64,000 bases of DNA from Phlyctochytrium arcticum (Eukaryota; Chytridiomycota; Chytridiomycetes; Chytridiales; Chytridiaceae): the NCBI GenBank assembly GCA_025602905.1, contig JAHLKI010000020.1, positions 310,001 through 374,000 on the forward strand. Reading direction: 5' to 3'. Positions 22,183-32,903 of this stretch are shown in pieces (the first letter of the stretch is position 1; each line of letters opens with the position of its first letter). A program made the translations under genes and the position numbers. A model generated the notes under the pieces. The model was not told the origin of the DNA, did not search any database, and worked only from the letters and a program-made list of their open reading frames with translations.

Positions 22183-22329
22183 AATGAAGTGGCGCGGTGG
22201 CTTAGCCTCTGTGCACCTGGCTGCTGTGCTGGTGTGCTGGGAGCCTGGGGGGAGCCTGGGAAAGACTCTCAGGTGTGCCACTCCCTGCCAACATTTTTTT
22301 TCCGGCATTAACCTCAGCTCCTTTCCAGA

Positions 22330-22938
22330 ATGAGCAACATACAAACCCCGGAGCAGATGGTGGCCATGTACGAGGAAATGAAGATGGCCGGGGCGACCAC
22401 TGGGAAAAGCAAACCTCACAACGCCCGCGATGTAATTCGGATTGCTCGTTTCCACCGGTTCGAATTATTGGACGCAGTATTTCAGCAATTTCTAGAAACC
22501 AACATCCGGCGAGGTCGACACTACAGCGTTGACGATCTCCTTACCGTGGGCAGCCAGAAAACCCATTTCTCATAGACTCACGACGGAATACCCTGCAAAG
22601 CTACCGTCTTTATGTACGAGGGGCCGGATCGCGACTGTTTAAACATCAAGCTCTGCAATGATGGATTTGAATACATCCAAAAGTCGGGTGGATACGTCTT
22701 CCCTCGACACAACTCTGACGACTGGGTTTCGTTAGAGGAACGTCGCTGCTGGGACCATATGGCGTACATGAAATCCATTCTTTGCGGACGATACCCGAAA
22801 GGATCTGCGTTCTATTCGATGGCGGAAAGGCTCGACCTTGAGTTCTTCTCGAAGGATTCTACCACTCCGGATTTGATGGTTACGTTCGAGAACGGTTATC
22901 CCGACATAAAAACTACAAGTGCAATTGACGATATATGA
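22330..22938 (+). CDS. Hypothetical protein with an in-frame TAG or a 30-nt intron
   Basis: One frame is open from ATG 22330 to 22938 except for a single TAG at 22573-22575. Both halves look coding (EQMVAMYEEMKMAGATTGK and RYPKGSAFYSMAERLDLEFF). The 30 bases ending at that TAG begin GTGGGC and end CATAG; removing them keeps the frame and gives DDLLTTHDGIPC. Thirty bases is shorter than the other introns here, so a nonsense mutation or a real tiny intron are both possible. Length would be about 190-200 aa. No family recognised; soluble, no signal peptide. Confidence 0.5.
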
Positions 22939-23081
22939 TGGAGGTGCTGCCGGTGTCGAAGGTTCAAACTACCCTTTTTCTCAGTCCAACCCACTCTAGT
23001 CAACTACACGCTTCGCTGCCGTTCGTTCGCATGACCCTCATTAATTGTTTCTCCTCCTTGTTCCCTTACGGTTGAATGTGA

Positions 23082-23160
23082 GAAGTCAATCCAACTGATG
23101 ACTTCGGGTTCCTGGTTTGCCATCGGTTGGAAACCCGAAGCCATCAGTTGGATTGACTTC
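23082..23160. repeat. Long hairpin, 29-bp stem
   Basis: GAAGTCAATCCAACTGATG and its extension to GGGTT are mirrored as the reverse complement at 23132-23160 with one mismatch, around a 21-base loop. It lies 145 bases after the preceding gene and 50 bases before the next ATG. It could be a small foldback element or a structured transcript end. Confidence 0.8.
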
Positions 23161-23211
23161 AGTTGTAATATTGTAGTAAAGCTTCGTGAACTTTTCCCCA
23201 TTCTTGGATAG

Positions 23212-23511
23212 ATGAATACTTTTAGCTTAGTGATTGCAGCTGTTCTCTTTGTCTGTGTAGTTGTTACAATCCTCAACCCTCAACGGGAATATTGGCGCAT
23301 CTCATGGTCACTGATCTTTTGGGGAGTCCAGGGTTGGAAATGGTGGATGGATCCGCCTATCAAGGATTATAGGAAGATCAGCCGCCTGAACCGCCTGATG
23401 GAGTCGATCTGGACGAAGTCGAGTCGGCGGGTACGGTTGTATCGACGATCGGTGATGAGGGGAAGATGTGTACTAGATCGTAGGATTTTTTTGTCAGACG
23501 AAGGAGTTTGA
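23212..23511 (+). CDS. Possible small single-pass membrane protein
   Basis: Open frame of 99 aa with one clear hydrophobic helix at residues 3-21 (FSLVIAAVLFVCVVVTIL), then a Trp-rich patch and a basic tail. No homologue recognised and no introns. Coding status rests only on the transmembrane segment and intact frame. Confidence 0.3.
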   Translation: MNTFSLVIAAVLFVCVVVTILNPQREYWRISWSLIFWGVQGWKWWMDPPIKDYRKISRLNRLMESIWTKSSRRVRLYRRSVMRGRCVLDRRIFLSDEGV

Positions 23512-23952
23512 TCTGATGCGGGAGATGAATGAGGGATGAGAGGGTCGGGGCGGTATATATATGCGAGTGCATCCCAGCAGTCTGCAGTGGGTTGGGACAT
23601 AATGCGTATGTTATAAGAGTGAAAGGAGGGTCCAAAGGACCAGAGTAGAAGGACGGAGTTTAGCTGCGGCGACCTTACGAAACAGGGACATTGACTCTCG
23701 GATTCTACCGGACGTGCCAGAGAGCTGATTGTCTTCTTTGTAATTTACACGGTGCCCTCGGACTTTTGGCAGTACTCAACATCCGTTGACCGAACACATC
23801 TTCCATCCATGGAGATACCACTTTCGAGCTTTTCTGACGGCGGTCGTATCTTATTTTTTAATAGATTTTTATTTGTGCGCACGAGTGATCCCGTAGAAAT
23901 GAAATAGAAATGAGTGGCTGAATGGACCAATGTATATAGTTTAACCCAATCA
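23512..23952. other. Intergenic, downstream of cyclase A
   Basis: No gene supported. A TATATATATG tract lies near 23555. The right side is the 3' flank of the minus-strand cyclase gene. Confidence 0.35.
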
Positions 23953-26449
23953 CTACTGAATGCTAACTCTGGCCTTCTTCTTTCCACCGGCACTTCCGCC
24001 TCGTGAATTTCGCGCGCTTGATGCTCGTCGCGGTGCACTTAGCGAGGACGTGGATGCTCCCTTCTTGCGGCCTATGACCCAGTAGGTTTGCATGTTTTCT
24101 CCACCCTCGATGGCTACCGGTGCATCGCTCTTTTCTATCTGGAACGGCCCATCTTTCACCAGGTCATATGTGGCTTGAGAGATGTGAATTTTGTTGGGGC
24201 GGGATTTCTGCTCCATCAAACTTGCAACAGTGACAGATTCACCGAAAATGGCAAACTTTGGCATCGTCACACCCGCAACACCACCAACACAAGCGCCAGA
24301 GTGGATACCAATACGAATAAATAGCTCAGGTTGAATTTGGTCAGACATATCCATCTTCTTCAACTCGTCCAAAAAGCGTACTGCGCAGTCTACCGTGTCA
24401 ACAGCATTCCGACGAATCACAGCTTCGTGCCCAAGACTTTGCTCATCCTCGTCACCGTTCAGACCGGCTACAAACTGATACGCATCTCCGATAGTTTCCG
24501 TTTTATACAAGTCAGTGTAGTCATCCAATGCCGAGTCCAGAGCTGTGTACAATCGGTTCAACAAATTTACAATCTGATGCGGGGATGACTTTGCCGTCAA
24601 GTTGGTGAACTGAACAATGTCAGAGTAAAAGATTGTTACACAATCAAAGTCCTTGGGAGGGATCTCCTTGCCCAACTTCATGGCATCGGCCACGTAGCGA
24701 GGTAGCATGCCATAGAGCAAGTCGTTGGCGCCCTTGTTGTCCTCTTCCAGCGCGTTGGCGGCACTCTGCGTCTTGAGTAAGGCTTCCGTCTCGCGGTGAT
24801 GCTGGACTTTAAGTTGCTTGTACTCGTCCTCCTGCTCGCCGAGCAGGCGACTCATTTGTACTTGTTGTTCACGCTTCAACACTTCGCGAAGTTCGCGCTG
24901 CTGAATACGCAAGGCATCCACTGCTCCAATATGACGCTTGGTCAGTTCCTCGACTCGCGAGCGTTCCTTGCGAATCTGATCGTCCATTTCCGCGCTTTCG
25001 GCAGCAGCGGTATTATCCATTCCGTCTTCGTCAACATTGGTCTCGGCCATGGAGTCGGTAGTCATCTCCGACATGTCGCTCTGTTCGCTGACTTCACTTT
25101 GAGCAACCGAGCCCGTTGAGCTGCGACGAACATGACCTCGAGTTTCACCCATCTCTGATGCTTCTTCGTCCTCATCAATAGCACTTCCCGACTCGTCCTG
25201 TAAGTTGCCGCCGCCGCGGAGAGCTTCCATCAAGGCTTCCTCGGCAGCGAAGAACTGTCGCTCACGAGCTTTGGACGCAATCTTTTGTTGACGGGTCAAT
25301 TGCCGAGCTTCGTATCGTTGGTGGGACATTGTTCGCTGAGCCTTGGTCTGAAGCTGACGTTGGGTAGTGAATGCTTTCAGACTAGCTCGTTGTTGGGCAA
25401 TCTGGTCTTCTTCAGATTCCAGCTCCTTGCGTTGTTCCGCCTCCAATTCCAGCTCTTGCACCTTTTGCTCTGCCACCAAGGTCTCGCTCTCTTCCGTCTG
25501 TTCCAATTCCATCTCAGACAGCTTGGTAATATGCTTGAGTTTCATGAGATGCTCTTCACGGAGCTGCTCAACCTCCTTTTGCATGCGAAGCTTGAGTTGC
25601 AACATCTTGGTTTGGTGCAGTTTATCGGCTTCAGTTCGGTCAACCGCGACTTGCGAGTCAACGTTCTCGCTTATTTCACCATTGGTCAACAAATTACTCA
25701 AGGAAGGGTCCTCCACTTCTTGCAAAAGGAGAGATCGGAACATGGTAACGTTCTGTCCAAAACAATTACCCATTAAGTGTCTGAATAGATGCTGGGGAGA
25801 AGAATGAATGACCCACCTTGATAATGCGCACATGACTTTCTTGTAAAGCTTTTCGTTCTCTCTCTTGTCTCACTTCAACGGCATTCATTCTTAAAACATT
25901 TGCCGCACGACGTTCACTCAAGCGCTTCTTAACCATCATGACTTTCTCCCAAGCTTCCTGCTTTTGACGTACACCCATCTTTAGGGACCGCAAGTCACGC
26001 ATCAACAGTTCCAACATTCGCTTATCCGCCTCCTCCTCCTTGAGCGTCACCGCCTCTTCAATTTCTCGTGAGACGAGGGCTTTTCGCTCATTATCTTGCG
26101 ACTCAATCATGTAACGACTTTCCGCAATGTTTGCCTCACGGATATGAGCTTCATCAATGCGGAAATTGTTTGAGCGATGGATTTTTTCCATAGAGGATTC
26201 CATGCTAGCACGCTCCTTCTCCAATGCCAGACATAGCGCCTGATCCTCAACAGACATGAGCTGCATGATGCGCTCAAGTTCCTCATCCTGGCTATGCAAA
26301 ATGACTTGCCCCTGGCCATGGCCGTTCGAAGTGACGGCCGTTGAAGAATCTCCTTTGTGCGCCAGCGCACTCCCGGCATGGCCAGAGTGAGCACCAGATT
26401 GCGCGGCCATCGTGCCTGCAGTAATCATATCCTCGGCTGTCGATGTCAT
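23953..26449 (-). CDS. Coiled-coil class III nucleotide cyclase A (metal-binding half kept)
   Basis: Exons 26449-25817 and 25752-23953 give 810 aa; the first ATG of the frame is taken as start. Residues 60-560 are mostly charged coiled coil (KEVEQLREEHLMKLKH, LREVLKREQQVQMSRL), with an acidic Ser-rich break. A class III cyclase domain follows (residues 575-790). Both metal-binding aspartates are present (IFYSDIVQFT and TETIGDAYQF), as is the guanine-type Glu. However, the Asn and Arg that stabilise the transition state are missing: the usual VNTASRME reads VTVASLME here, and the usual Cys before LFGD is Ala (KFAIFGES). No membrane segments, so cytosolic or flagellar. It faces cyclase B across a shared upstream region. 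Confidence 0.9.
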
Positions 26450-27359
26450 TTTTGGCAATTCAGTTTTTACACTCGGCAAAAATACAGCTTTTACAAGGCA
26501 TGGTATATAAGCAACCTGGAAAAAAAATCTAAGTGAGCCAAAAAGAACACTAAAAATGCAGGGCTTCCTCCATCAACTTACCACAGATATGCTTTCCAGC
26601 CAAGAGAGGCTTCAAAAATACTAACTGGCTTTACCAACACGAAGCTGACAAGCTACTTGGAAAGTAGAAACACCGGACGAACAATTTTGTCCGTAGATCC
26701 TGGTATGGGTATTGTCAAAGATTACAGGATGGCGAGTCTTGAGCCGCAAAAATCTTACATCCGCACCCGCACCAGGGAATGGGATAAAACAATTGTATTT
26801 GATCTCCGAAGATTTTTTTTTTTGCGAGCTCAATGTATTTTTCAAAGTCGAAATCTAGCGTTTTTGACCCTCATAGGTGATCGTCCATTGGGTGCTGATT
26901 CAGTTCCTCCCCACAATGCAGCACGAAAGTGATCTGGGCCGCCTTGTCTCAAAAATAACATTGGGATCTGCCCTCCGGGCCCTCCGGTCTTATTCTTTTG
27001 CTAGGACCCAGGTTTGCCAGGGTACAGAAACAAGGTGCTCAGCTTATTCACAATCAAGAATTTTGAATACCTTGAAAAGGCGTATTCCCGAAGCGCCGAC
27101 AGGCGGGAACCTCTGATTTTTTGTAAGAATGGAATGTTTTTCCTCGATAGTTTTCCAGTAATATTGTGATCGGTAACTACACAAACCAGGTTAAACATTT
27201 GGATTTCCTTGGTTTACTGAGCTAGAATTCTTTTATTATCGAACTGCTTGGTATTCGTTTGTCACAAAAGGTAGTAAGAAGACTCAATACTACCTTTGCA
27301 ATTACCCACAGCCTGCTAAACAATTATTTTCCTCAGTTCTTAAAGTCAGAATCATAAAT
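26450..27359. promoter_or_regulatory. Shared divergent promoter region of cyclases A and B
   Basis: 910 bases between the start codons of two divergently transcribed cyclase genes. No convincing gene lies inside. T-rich stretches occur at 26805-26825 and 27110-27130. The arrangement would allow co-regulation, but no specific operator can be named. Confidence 0.5.
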
Positions 27360-29629
27360 ATGAGTCAAGTTCAGCAGTACCAGCCGACTCCGGTGGTGTC
27401 GAGTTTATTGCGCGCACCCAGTGCCGGATCAACCATGTCGCTCGCCAGCCGGGATGCACTGATGGGTGCAAGCTTGAGAAGGGATCGGGGCATCAAAGAG
27501 CAAAAATTGGGCGCGCAGAGAAGATTTGGGGCATTCCAAGAAGAAGAAGGTAAGTGATGCGCGTCGTTGTGGGTCGTGAGAAATTGCTGGCTTACACAGT
27601 TATATTTCTTGTGTAGTTGGAATCTTTGAAGGAAATCTTCAAGAAGCTTCCCAATTATATGAACAACAGCTAAAAGAACAACGGCTTGTAACAGACAGGC
27701 ACCGTGAAGCTGCCGTTGATCTTACTGCGGCCGAAACTCGTAAACGGGAGTTGGTCGCAATGGTTGCTAAAATTGGAGCACTCAAAGCGCACAACATTCA
27801 ACAGGACCAAGCGCGTGAGAAGGAATTAGATTTCAGAGACAAGTTGAAACAGAAGCGAGAGGCTTTTCAGAGGCGCTGCAAGACAATTGAAGCTGCGCAG
27901 GGCATGGAAGAGAAAGAACTAGTCAAGACGCAATCCCGGGCAGCCAGGAACTTGAAGCTCATTCATAGTCTGGAAATGAGAGATCTTGGAGAAAGCGACA
28001 AGCGTTTGAAAATGAGAGAGTATGAGTTGCAGTACCAGCAAATGAAAATGCGGCAGCAAAAGGAGGCAGAGCAGTTGCGCGAAATGCAGGTATGAATGGC
28101 AACCGCATAACTTGTCCCCAGTGGAGTCATGTATTAATATAAGTTCTGCGTAGTTGATCAAAGTTCGCCACTTGTCTGAACAGATGGACAATGAGCTTGC
28201 TTGCGCCGTAGAAATTGAAGATCTTACCGCAGAGCAGAAGTTGCTCGAGCAGCGTACCGAAGCTGATCAAGTCTTGGAGATCGCACGAGAGGCTTCCAAA
28301 CTTGATCGTCAGCAAGCACAATTGAAGGCATTGCAGTTTATGGAAGATCAGAAGGGAGTCAAAAACCAGCTGATACACACGCAAAAGCGACAGCGAAAGG
28401 TTCTGGAACGCACTCAACGCGCTAGTGCCAAAATTCGAGAGCGTACGTTAGTGGAGGAGACGACTGGAATGCTGGCCGAGGTCGGGCTTGCGGCGAGCGG
28501 AGCGGCAGAAAACATGTCTGTCGTTGGCGGCAGCGAGCGTGATACAGACGCGCAATCATCCATCACGGGAGCATCCGAAATGGACAGCTCCGACTTGGGA
28601 TTAGGCGACATGGCTGGTGAAGATGGTATGGACCAAGAGGAGCAAAACGCCCAAGGCAGTGCCGAGCATGATCGCCAACGTAAACAGCGAGAGACTAATA
28701 GCGCCGCGGCGGAACTACTTGAAGCACTTGAAAAGGGCTTGGACCGACTCAAGCGCCTTCAAGGACATCACAAAGAGGTTTTGGAAGCTCTTCGAATCCA
28801 GCATAAAGACCAGCGCAATCAAAAGTTGCGTGAACACAAGCGCAAGAGTGCGCAGCTGCATAAAGATCAGGAAGAAGAGATTCGGGCTGTCCGCACTGAA
28901 CAAGCCAACGATATGGAGGAACTTTTTGAAATGATCAAAAAGTTTCAAGAGTTGCACACTTCTAACGAAACAGCCACCATTGAAGGACCAAACAACGGAA
29001 CTTCGGCTACCAACGCTTCCATGAAAATTACCGAGAACATCATGCCCGCCCGTTTTGCAGATGGAATGCGCTCAGGATCAACCCTTGATCCCGTCACTTA
29101 TCGTGACGCAGTAGTCGTTCGTACCGCCGCAGATGGCTTGAAACTCATGTCTCCCCGCAATGTAATGACTTTGCTACAGCGCTTGAACGCCGTCTTTGAT
29201 CAAGTGATTGCGCAATCTGATGGCGTATGCAAAGTCGAAAATGTTGCGGACAGCTACACACTTTGCGCCGGGCTTCATGGCGAAAACCAAGAACATGATG
29301 ATCTTAGAATCAAGGAAGACGTACAAAAGGGCATTCAGTGCGCTTTGAAACTGCAGGACGCAGCAAATGGTCTTGATGTAAAGGGACTGGGACTTCCTAA
29401 TGACATTCTTGCAGTCAAAGTTGGTGTATATCTGGGCCCTGTCAAGGCCGGCATGGTTGGTGCTAGAACCCCACAATTCCGGGTTATGGGTGAGACTGTG
29501 AACCAGGCTGCACGGTTGTGCCAGATGAGCGAGCCGGGCACTATCTTTGTGTCTAAGAATTTGAAAGCTCGCGCTGACTCAAAGTTTACGTTTGAGGAGA
29601 AATTAGCAGATGCGTTTTTGCTTCGTTGA
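27360..29629 (+). CDS. Coiled-coil class III nucleotide cyclase B (transition-state half kept)
   Basis: Exons 27360-27549, 27617-28089 and 28154-29629 give 712 aa. Same plan as its neighbours: a long coiled coil (ASQLYEQQLKEQRL, MKMRQQKEAEQLREMQ), an acidic linker, then a cyclase domain in the last 200 residues. The first metal aspartate is lost (the FxD-type strand reads VVVRTAADG) and the second is kept (VENVADSYTL). Unlike cyclase A, the Asn and Arg of the transition-state helix are intact (ETVNQAARLC). The Cys that helps select guanine is Arg (QFRVMGET). Alone it should be inactive; paired with cyclase A it would complete one site, as in mammalian AC C1/C2 or soluble GC alpha/beta. Confidence 0.88.
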
Positions 29630-29630
29630 A

Positions 29631-29696
29631 TATGTCGATAACATATGTCGATAACAATAAAATGATCAAGAATATGTCGGTAACAATAAAATGAAG
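29631..29696. repeat. Short tandem repeat between converging cyclase genes
   Basis: ATATGTCGATAAC and ATATGTCG(A/G)TAACAATAAAATGA recur three times just after the stop codon of cyclase B. Probably a simple repeat in the shared 3' region. Confidence 0.6.
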
Positions 29697-29842
29697 AACT
29701 TGGGGTATAAAGTGACAAATAACAAAAATTGTTACAATAATGCCCGATGATTGAAAGTCAGTCTTTTAGTAGAATGTGAACAATAACGAAAGTGACAAAT
29801 GTGCATTTGTGCAGTCAACTAATGATCAGGAATGCGCATACT

Positions 29843-32205
29843 TTAGCGGGACCCCTTCTTCCCGGTCAGGTAGTATGTATTCATCTCTCCTTTCCCTTTA
29901 ACAGAAATCGTGCCGCGTGCCTCACACACATATGTGTCACTCAGCAATTCGTACATGTCTTGGGAAATCTGCAGTTTTAAGCTCTCACTCGTTGAGCACA
30001 TACGCGATGCGGTATTGACCGTATCGCCGAAAAGGCAGTAGTGAGGCATCTTCGTTCCGATGACACCAGCCAAAATAGGGCCGCATTGGATGCCGATTCT
30101 GAGATTGACTCGGTCCACGAGCTGGTCAGACATATCGATTTTGCCGACAGCGCGAAGTAGGGCGAGCGCACAGTCTGCTGCGACCGACGCGTCGCTGATT
30201 TTGTCCTCTCGGCTTTTCTTCTTTGCACCGCCGCTAAGTCCCGAACATACCATGAAACTGTCCATGACTGTCTCGACTTTGTAAAGGTCGGGAAAGGTAG
30301 AGATTACGTCGTCAAACGCAATGTACATCCTGTTGAGCAACGCAACAATTTGATGCGGGGAAGATCGATTGGCCAGTTCCTTAAAACCTTCAATGTCGGT
30401 GAAGAACAGTGACACCAAATCAAATGAGGTGGGTTCTGGAGTGCGACCAGCTTTCAGTTCGTCTGCGACATGCTTGGGAAGCATGTTGCTAAGAAGCTGG
30501 TTTGACACTACGGTATCGAGCTGTTTATCGAAGGAAGAGGCCTGCGCATCAATCAAGTCCCGGTTGCCGATGGCTTCCAACAACTCTTCCATTTCTTGCG
30601 CTTGCTCAGTCTTGACGCTGCGCATCTCGTCCTCGTGATCCTTGGTAAGGTCATTCATTTTGCGCTTCTGCTCGCGAGTTTTTTGATCTCTCACATCCCT
30701 GTGGTATGATTTGATTTCATCGACCATCTTTCTTTGGTGCGAAAGCAAGTTGACAACCCTTTCGCGGCCCTTGGCCAACGCTTCCGCGATTTCTTCTTCC
30801 GCATCGTTTGTTGCTCGGCGACGGCGACGATTTTCAGCATCACCGGCAGCATTGTTTTCAGTGGCAGCACGAGTCTCGTTATCCACTTCTTGATCGTCAT
30901 CCGCGCCACCATTTTCAGAGCGGGACGCATCCGATGTTGCGTACGAATCACCCATGGACTCGGAACCGTCCGCGTCACTCCCCGACACCAGCAGGTCCCC
31001 TCCCAAAGTAGCAGAATTTTCAGCCAACATGGACCGCTCACGTAGTTTGATACCGGTGCGTTGCTGTCGATCCAGCATCTCTACCTGCCGCCTTTGATTA
31101 TGCTTCAACTGGTTTCGCTGAATCTTTTGTTCTTCCTTCATTTGCAAAGCCTTCAACTTTGCCTGCTGTCGATCCAGCTTATCCTCCTCACTTTGCACTT
31201 GCATGCGATGGTCGGCATCGAGCTCAATTTCCTTCATGCGCTGCTCGGCGGCAACTTCTTCCGTTTCAGCCATGTTGACCAGCTCAAGTTGGATGGCCTC
31301 AGACATGTGGCGCACTTTGAGCAGCTGTACTTCGCGAAGTTGCTCGGCCTCCTTTTGCTGACGCATAGCGAGTTGCTGCGACTGAATTTCGAACTCGCGC
31401 AAAACAGCACGCCGCTTCATCTCGTCCATGCCACGTACTTCGACTTCCTGAATGATTTTGAGATTCTAAACCATCCGAAAGGCCCAAGTCAGAAAGAGGA
31501 ACAGCAAGGACTGTGATCATGCAAACATACCCTAGCCACCCGTTTTTGGGTACTCACAAGCTCTTCGCGCTCTTTCTTCTGCCGAGCCTCAATCTTTTTG
31601 ACTCTGCTCTGGTGGCCTTCACGCTTCAACTTGACTTTCTCACGAAATGCGACTTCCCGATCACGGGCTTCATCTTGCATATTCAAGCGGACCTTCAACG
31701 CGCCCATCTTGTTGACCAGCCTGACCAATTCCCCTTTACGTTCTTCATCCCGTAAAAGATCATCAGCGGCGGCCTTCTGTCGCCAGTCGACCAATCGTTG
31801 CTCAACGAGCTGGGACTCATACAGTTGGCGTGCCTCCTTTAAGTTGGCCTCAAGAATAAGAGCTTAATCAATGATGGTTAGTAGCACAAGCAATTGACGG
31901 AACAACAATCATAACGCTGCTTTTATATGGAAAGCCATAAAACACTCACTTTCTGCTTCATGAAAATGAACCAGGCGACGCTGTACAAGGATTTTAGCTT
32001 CCTTGAGCGTGCGATCGCGTATCATACATTCGCTGATCCATTTGTTGGCCTTGTTCGAATCTGTCGCCATACTTTTGCAGACCCCTCCACTAGTAGTTGT
32101 AAGTTGGCCATCGGGAACCGAATCAGCCCGCGAATCCTGAGGAACCGACAGTTCGACAACTGACAGTCGGCCATTTGACTGAACAATTGGCTGAACGGAA
32201 GGCAT
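29843..32205 (-). CDS. Coiled-coil guanylyl cyclase C (complete catalytic site)
   Basis: Exons 32205-31950, 31862-31531 and 31465-29843 give 736 aa. N-terminal exons are clearly homologous to cyclase B (ARQLYESQLVEQRLVD, VKLKREGHQSRVKKIEARQK). The coiled coil continues to about residue 500. The cyclase domain has both aspartates (LFFTDIEGF, VETVMDSFMV), the guanine-type Glu and Cys (PHYCLFGDTVN) and the Asn/Arg pair (VNTASRMC). It can therefore homodimerise into an active guanylyl cyclase; the Gly before the second Asp is Met, which is unusual. No rhodopsin or other membrane part is present. Its 3' end converges on that of cyclase B, 213 bases away. Confidence 0.9.
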
Positions 32206-32903
32206 GGCTAATCAAATTTGTGCAATACTCGACGATTTCTTAAATTTTGATGAAAAATTTCTTGACAAGCTTGAAAATTCCCTCCGCAGACAAGAGACCT
32301 TTAAGTTTTTTTCTGAATGCTCAGGGAGGTCAGGATGTCCCCTTCTCTAATTTTTTTCCTCTTCCAAAATCCCTAAACTCACAAATATCATCAATCCCTC
32401 CACCCCCATTTCAACACATTTCCTCCCCAGGGCATCGGGTTCCGTTCTTATTCCCAAAAGCATTAATCTATTCTTTGAATCAGGGTGGACCCCAACTTGA
32501 TCTGCAGTATAGTTTTTGCTCCGCAGTCTGGACTCTTGGATTTTTCAAAGCCCTTTTTTGTTTTTATTGTGCTGTATGCTTTGGATAGTGGTATTTGCTG
32601 CACCTCACATTTCCAATGAGAAGGTTTACAGTTGATGCAGATCTGTTTTTTTTCCAGATCTGTTTTTACTCAATCGTCGTTAACCAGGTCAAATGTGTCT
32701 TGATAACATGTTATTCGAGAAGTGCAAAGGAAATGCAGCGACAGAGCTCTCGATTCCAAATGTAATGTCTGTCGCCATATATAAGCAATCTCGCAAGCAT
32801 CCTTTACACGAAAGAATAAAATCAAAAAATATATCAAAAAAAAGCAAAAAAAAAAGTGTGGGAGTATATATGTGTATATGGAGAAAACGGTAACAAGGAA
32901 TAA
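32206..32903. other. Intergenic, cyclase C promoter and HRI 3' flank
   Basis: About 700 bases, AT-rich on the right with A runs at 32820-32860. No gene or RNA supported. Confidence 0.4.

Larger units (their letters stand above)
20976..22329. other. Intergenic with coiled-coil frame and direct-repeat copy 2
   Basis: Between GAPDH and the next gene. It holds the minus-strand coiled-coil frame at 21166-21545 and repeat copy 2 at 21949-22182. The stretch 21780-21880 (minus) has a sequence resembling a tRNA A box (TAGCGCAGCGG) but no matching T arm. Confidence 0.4.
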
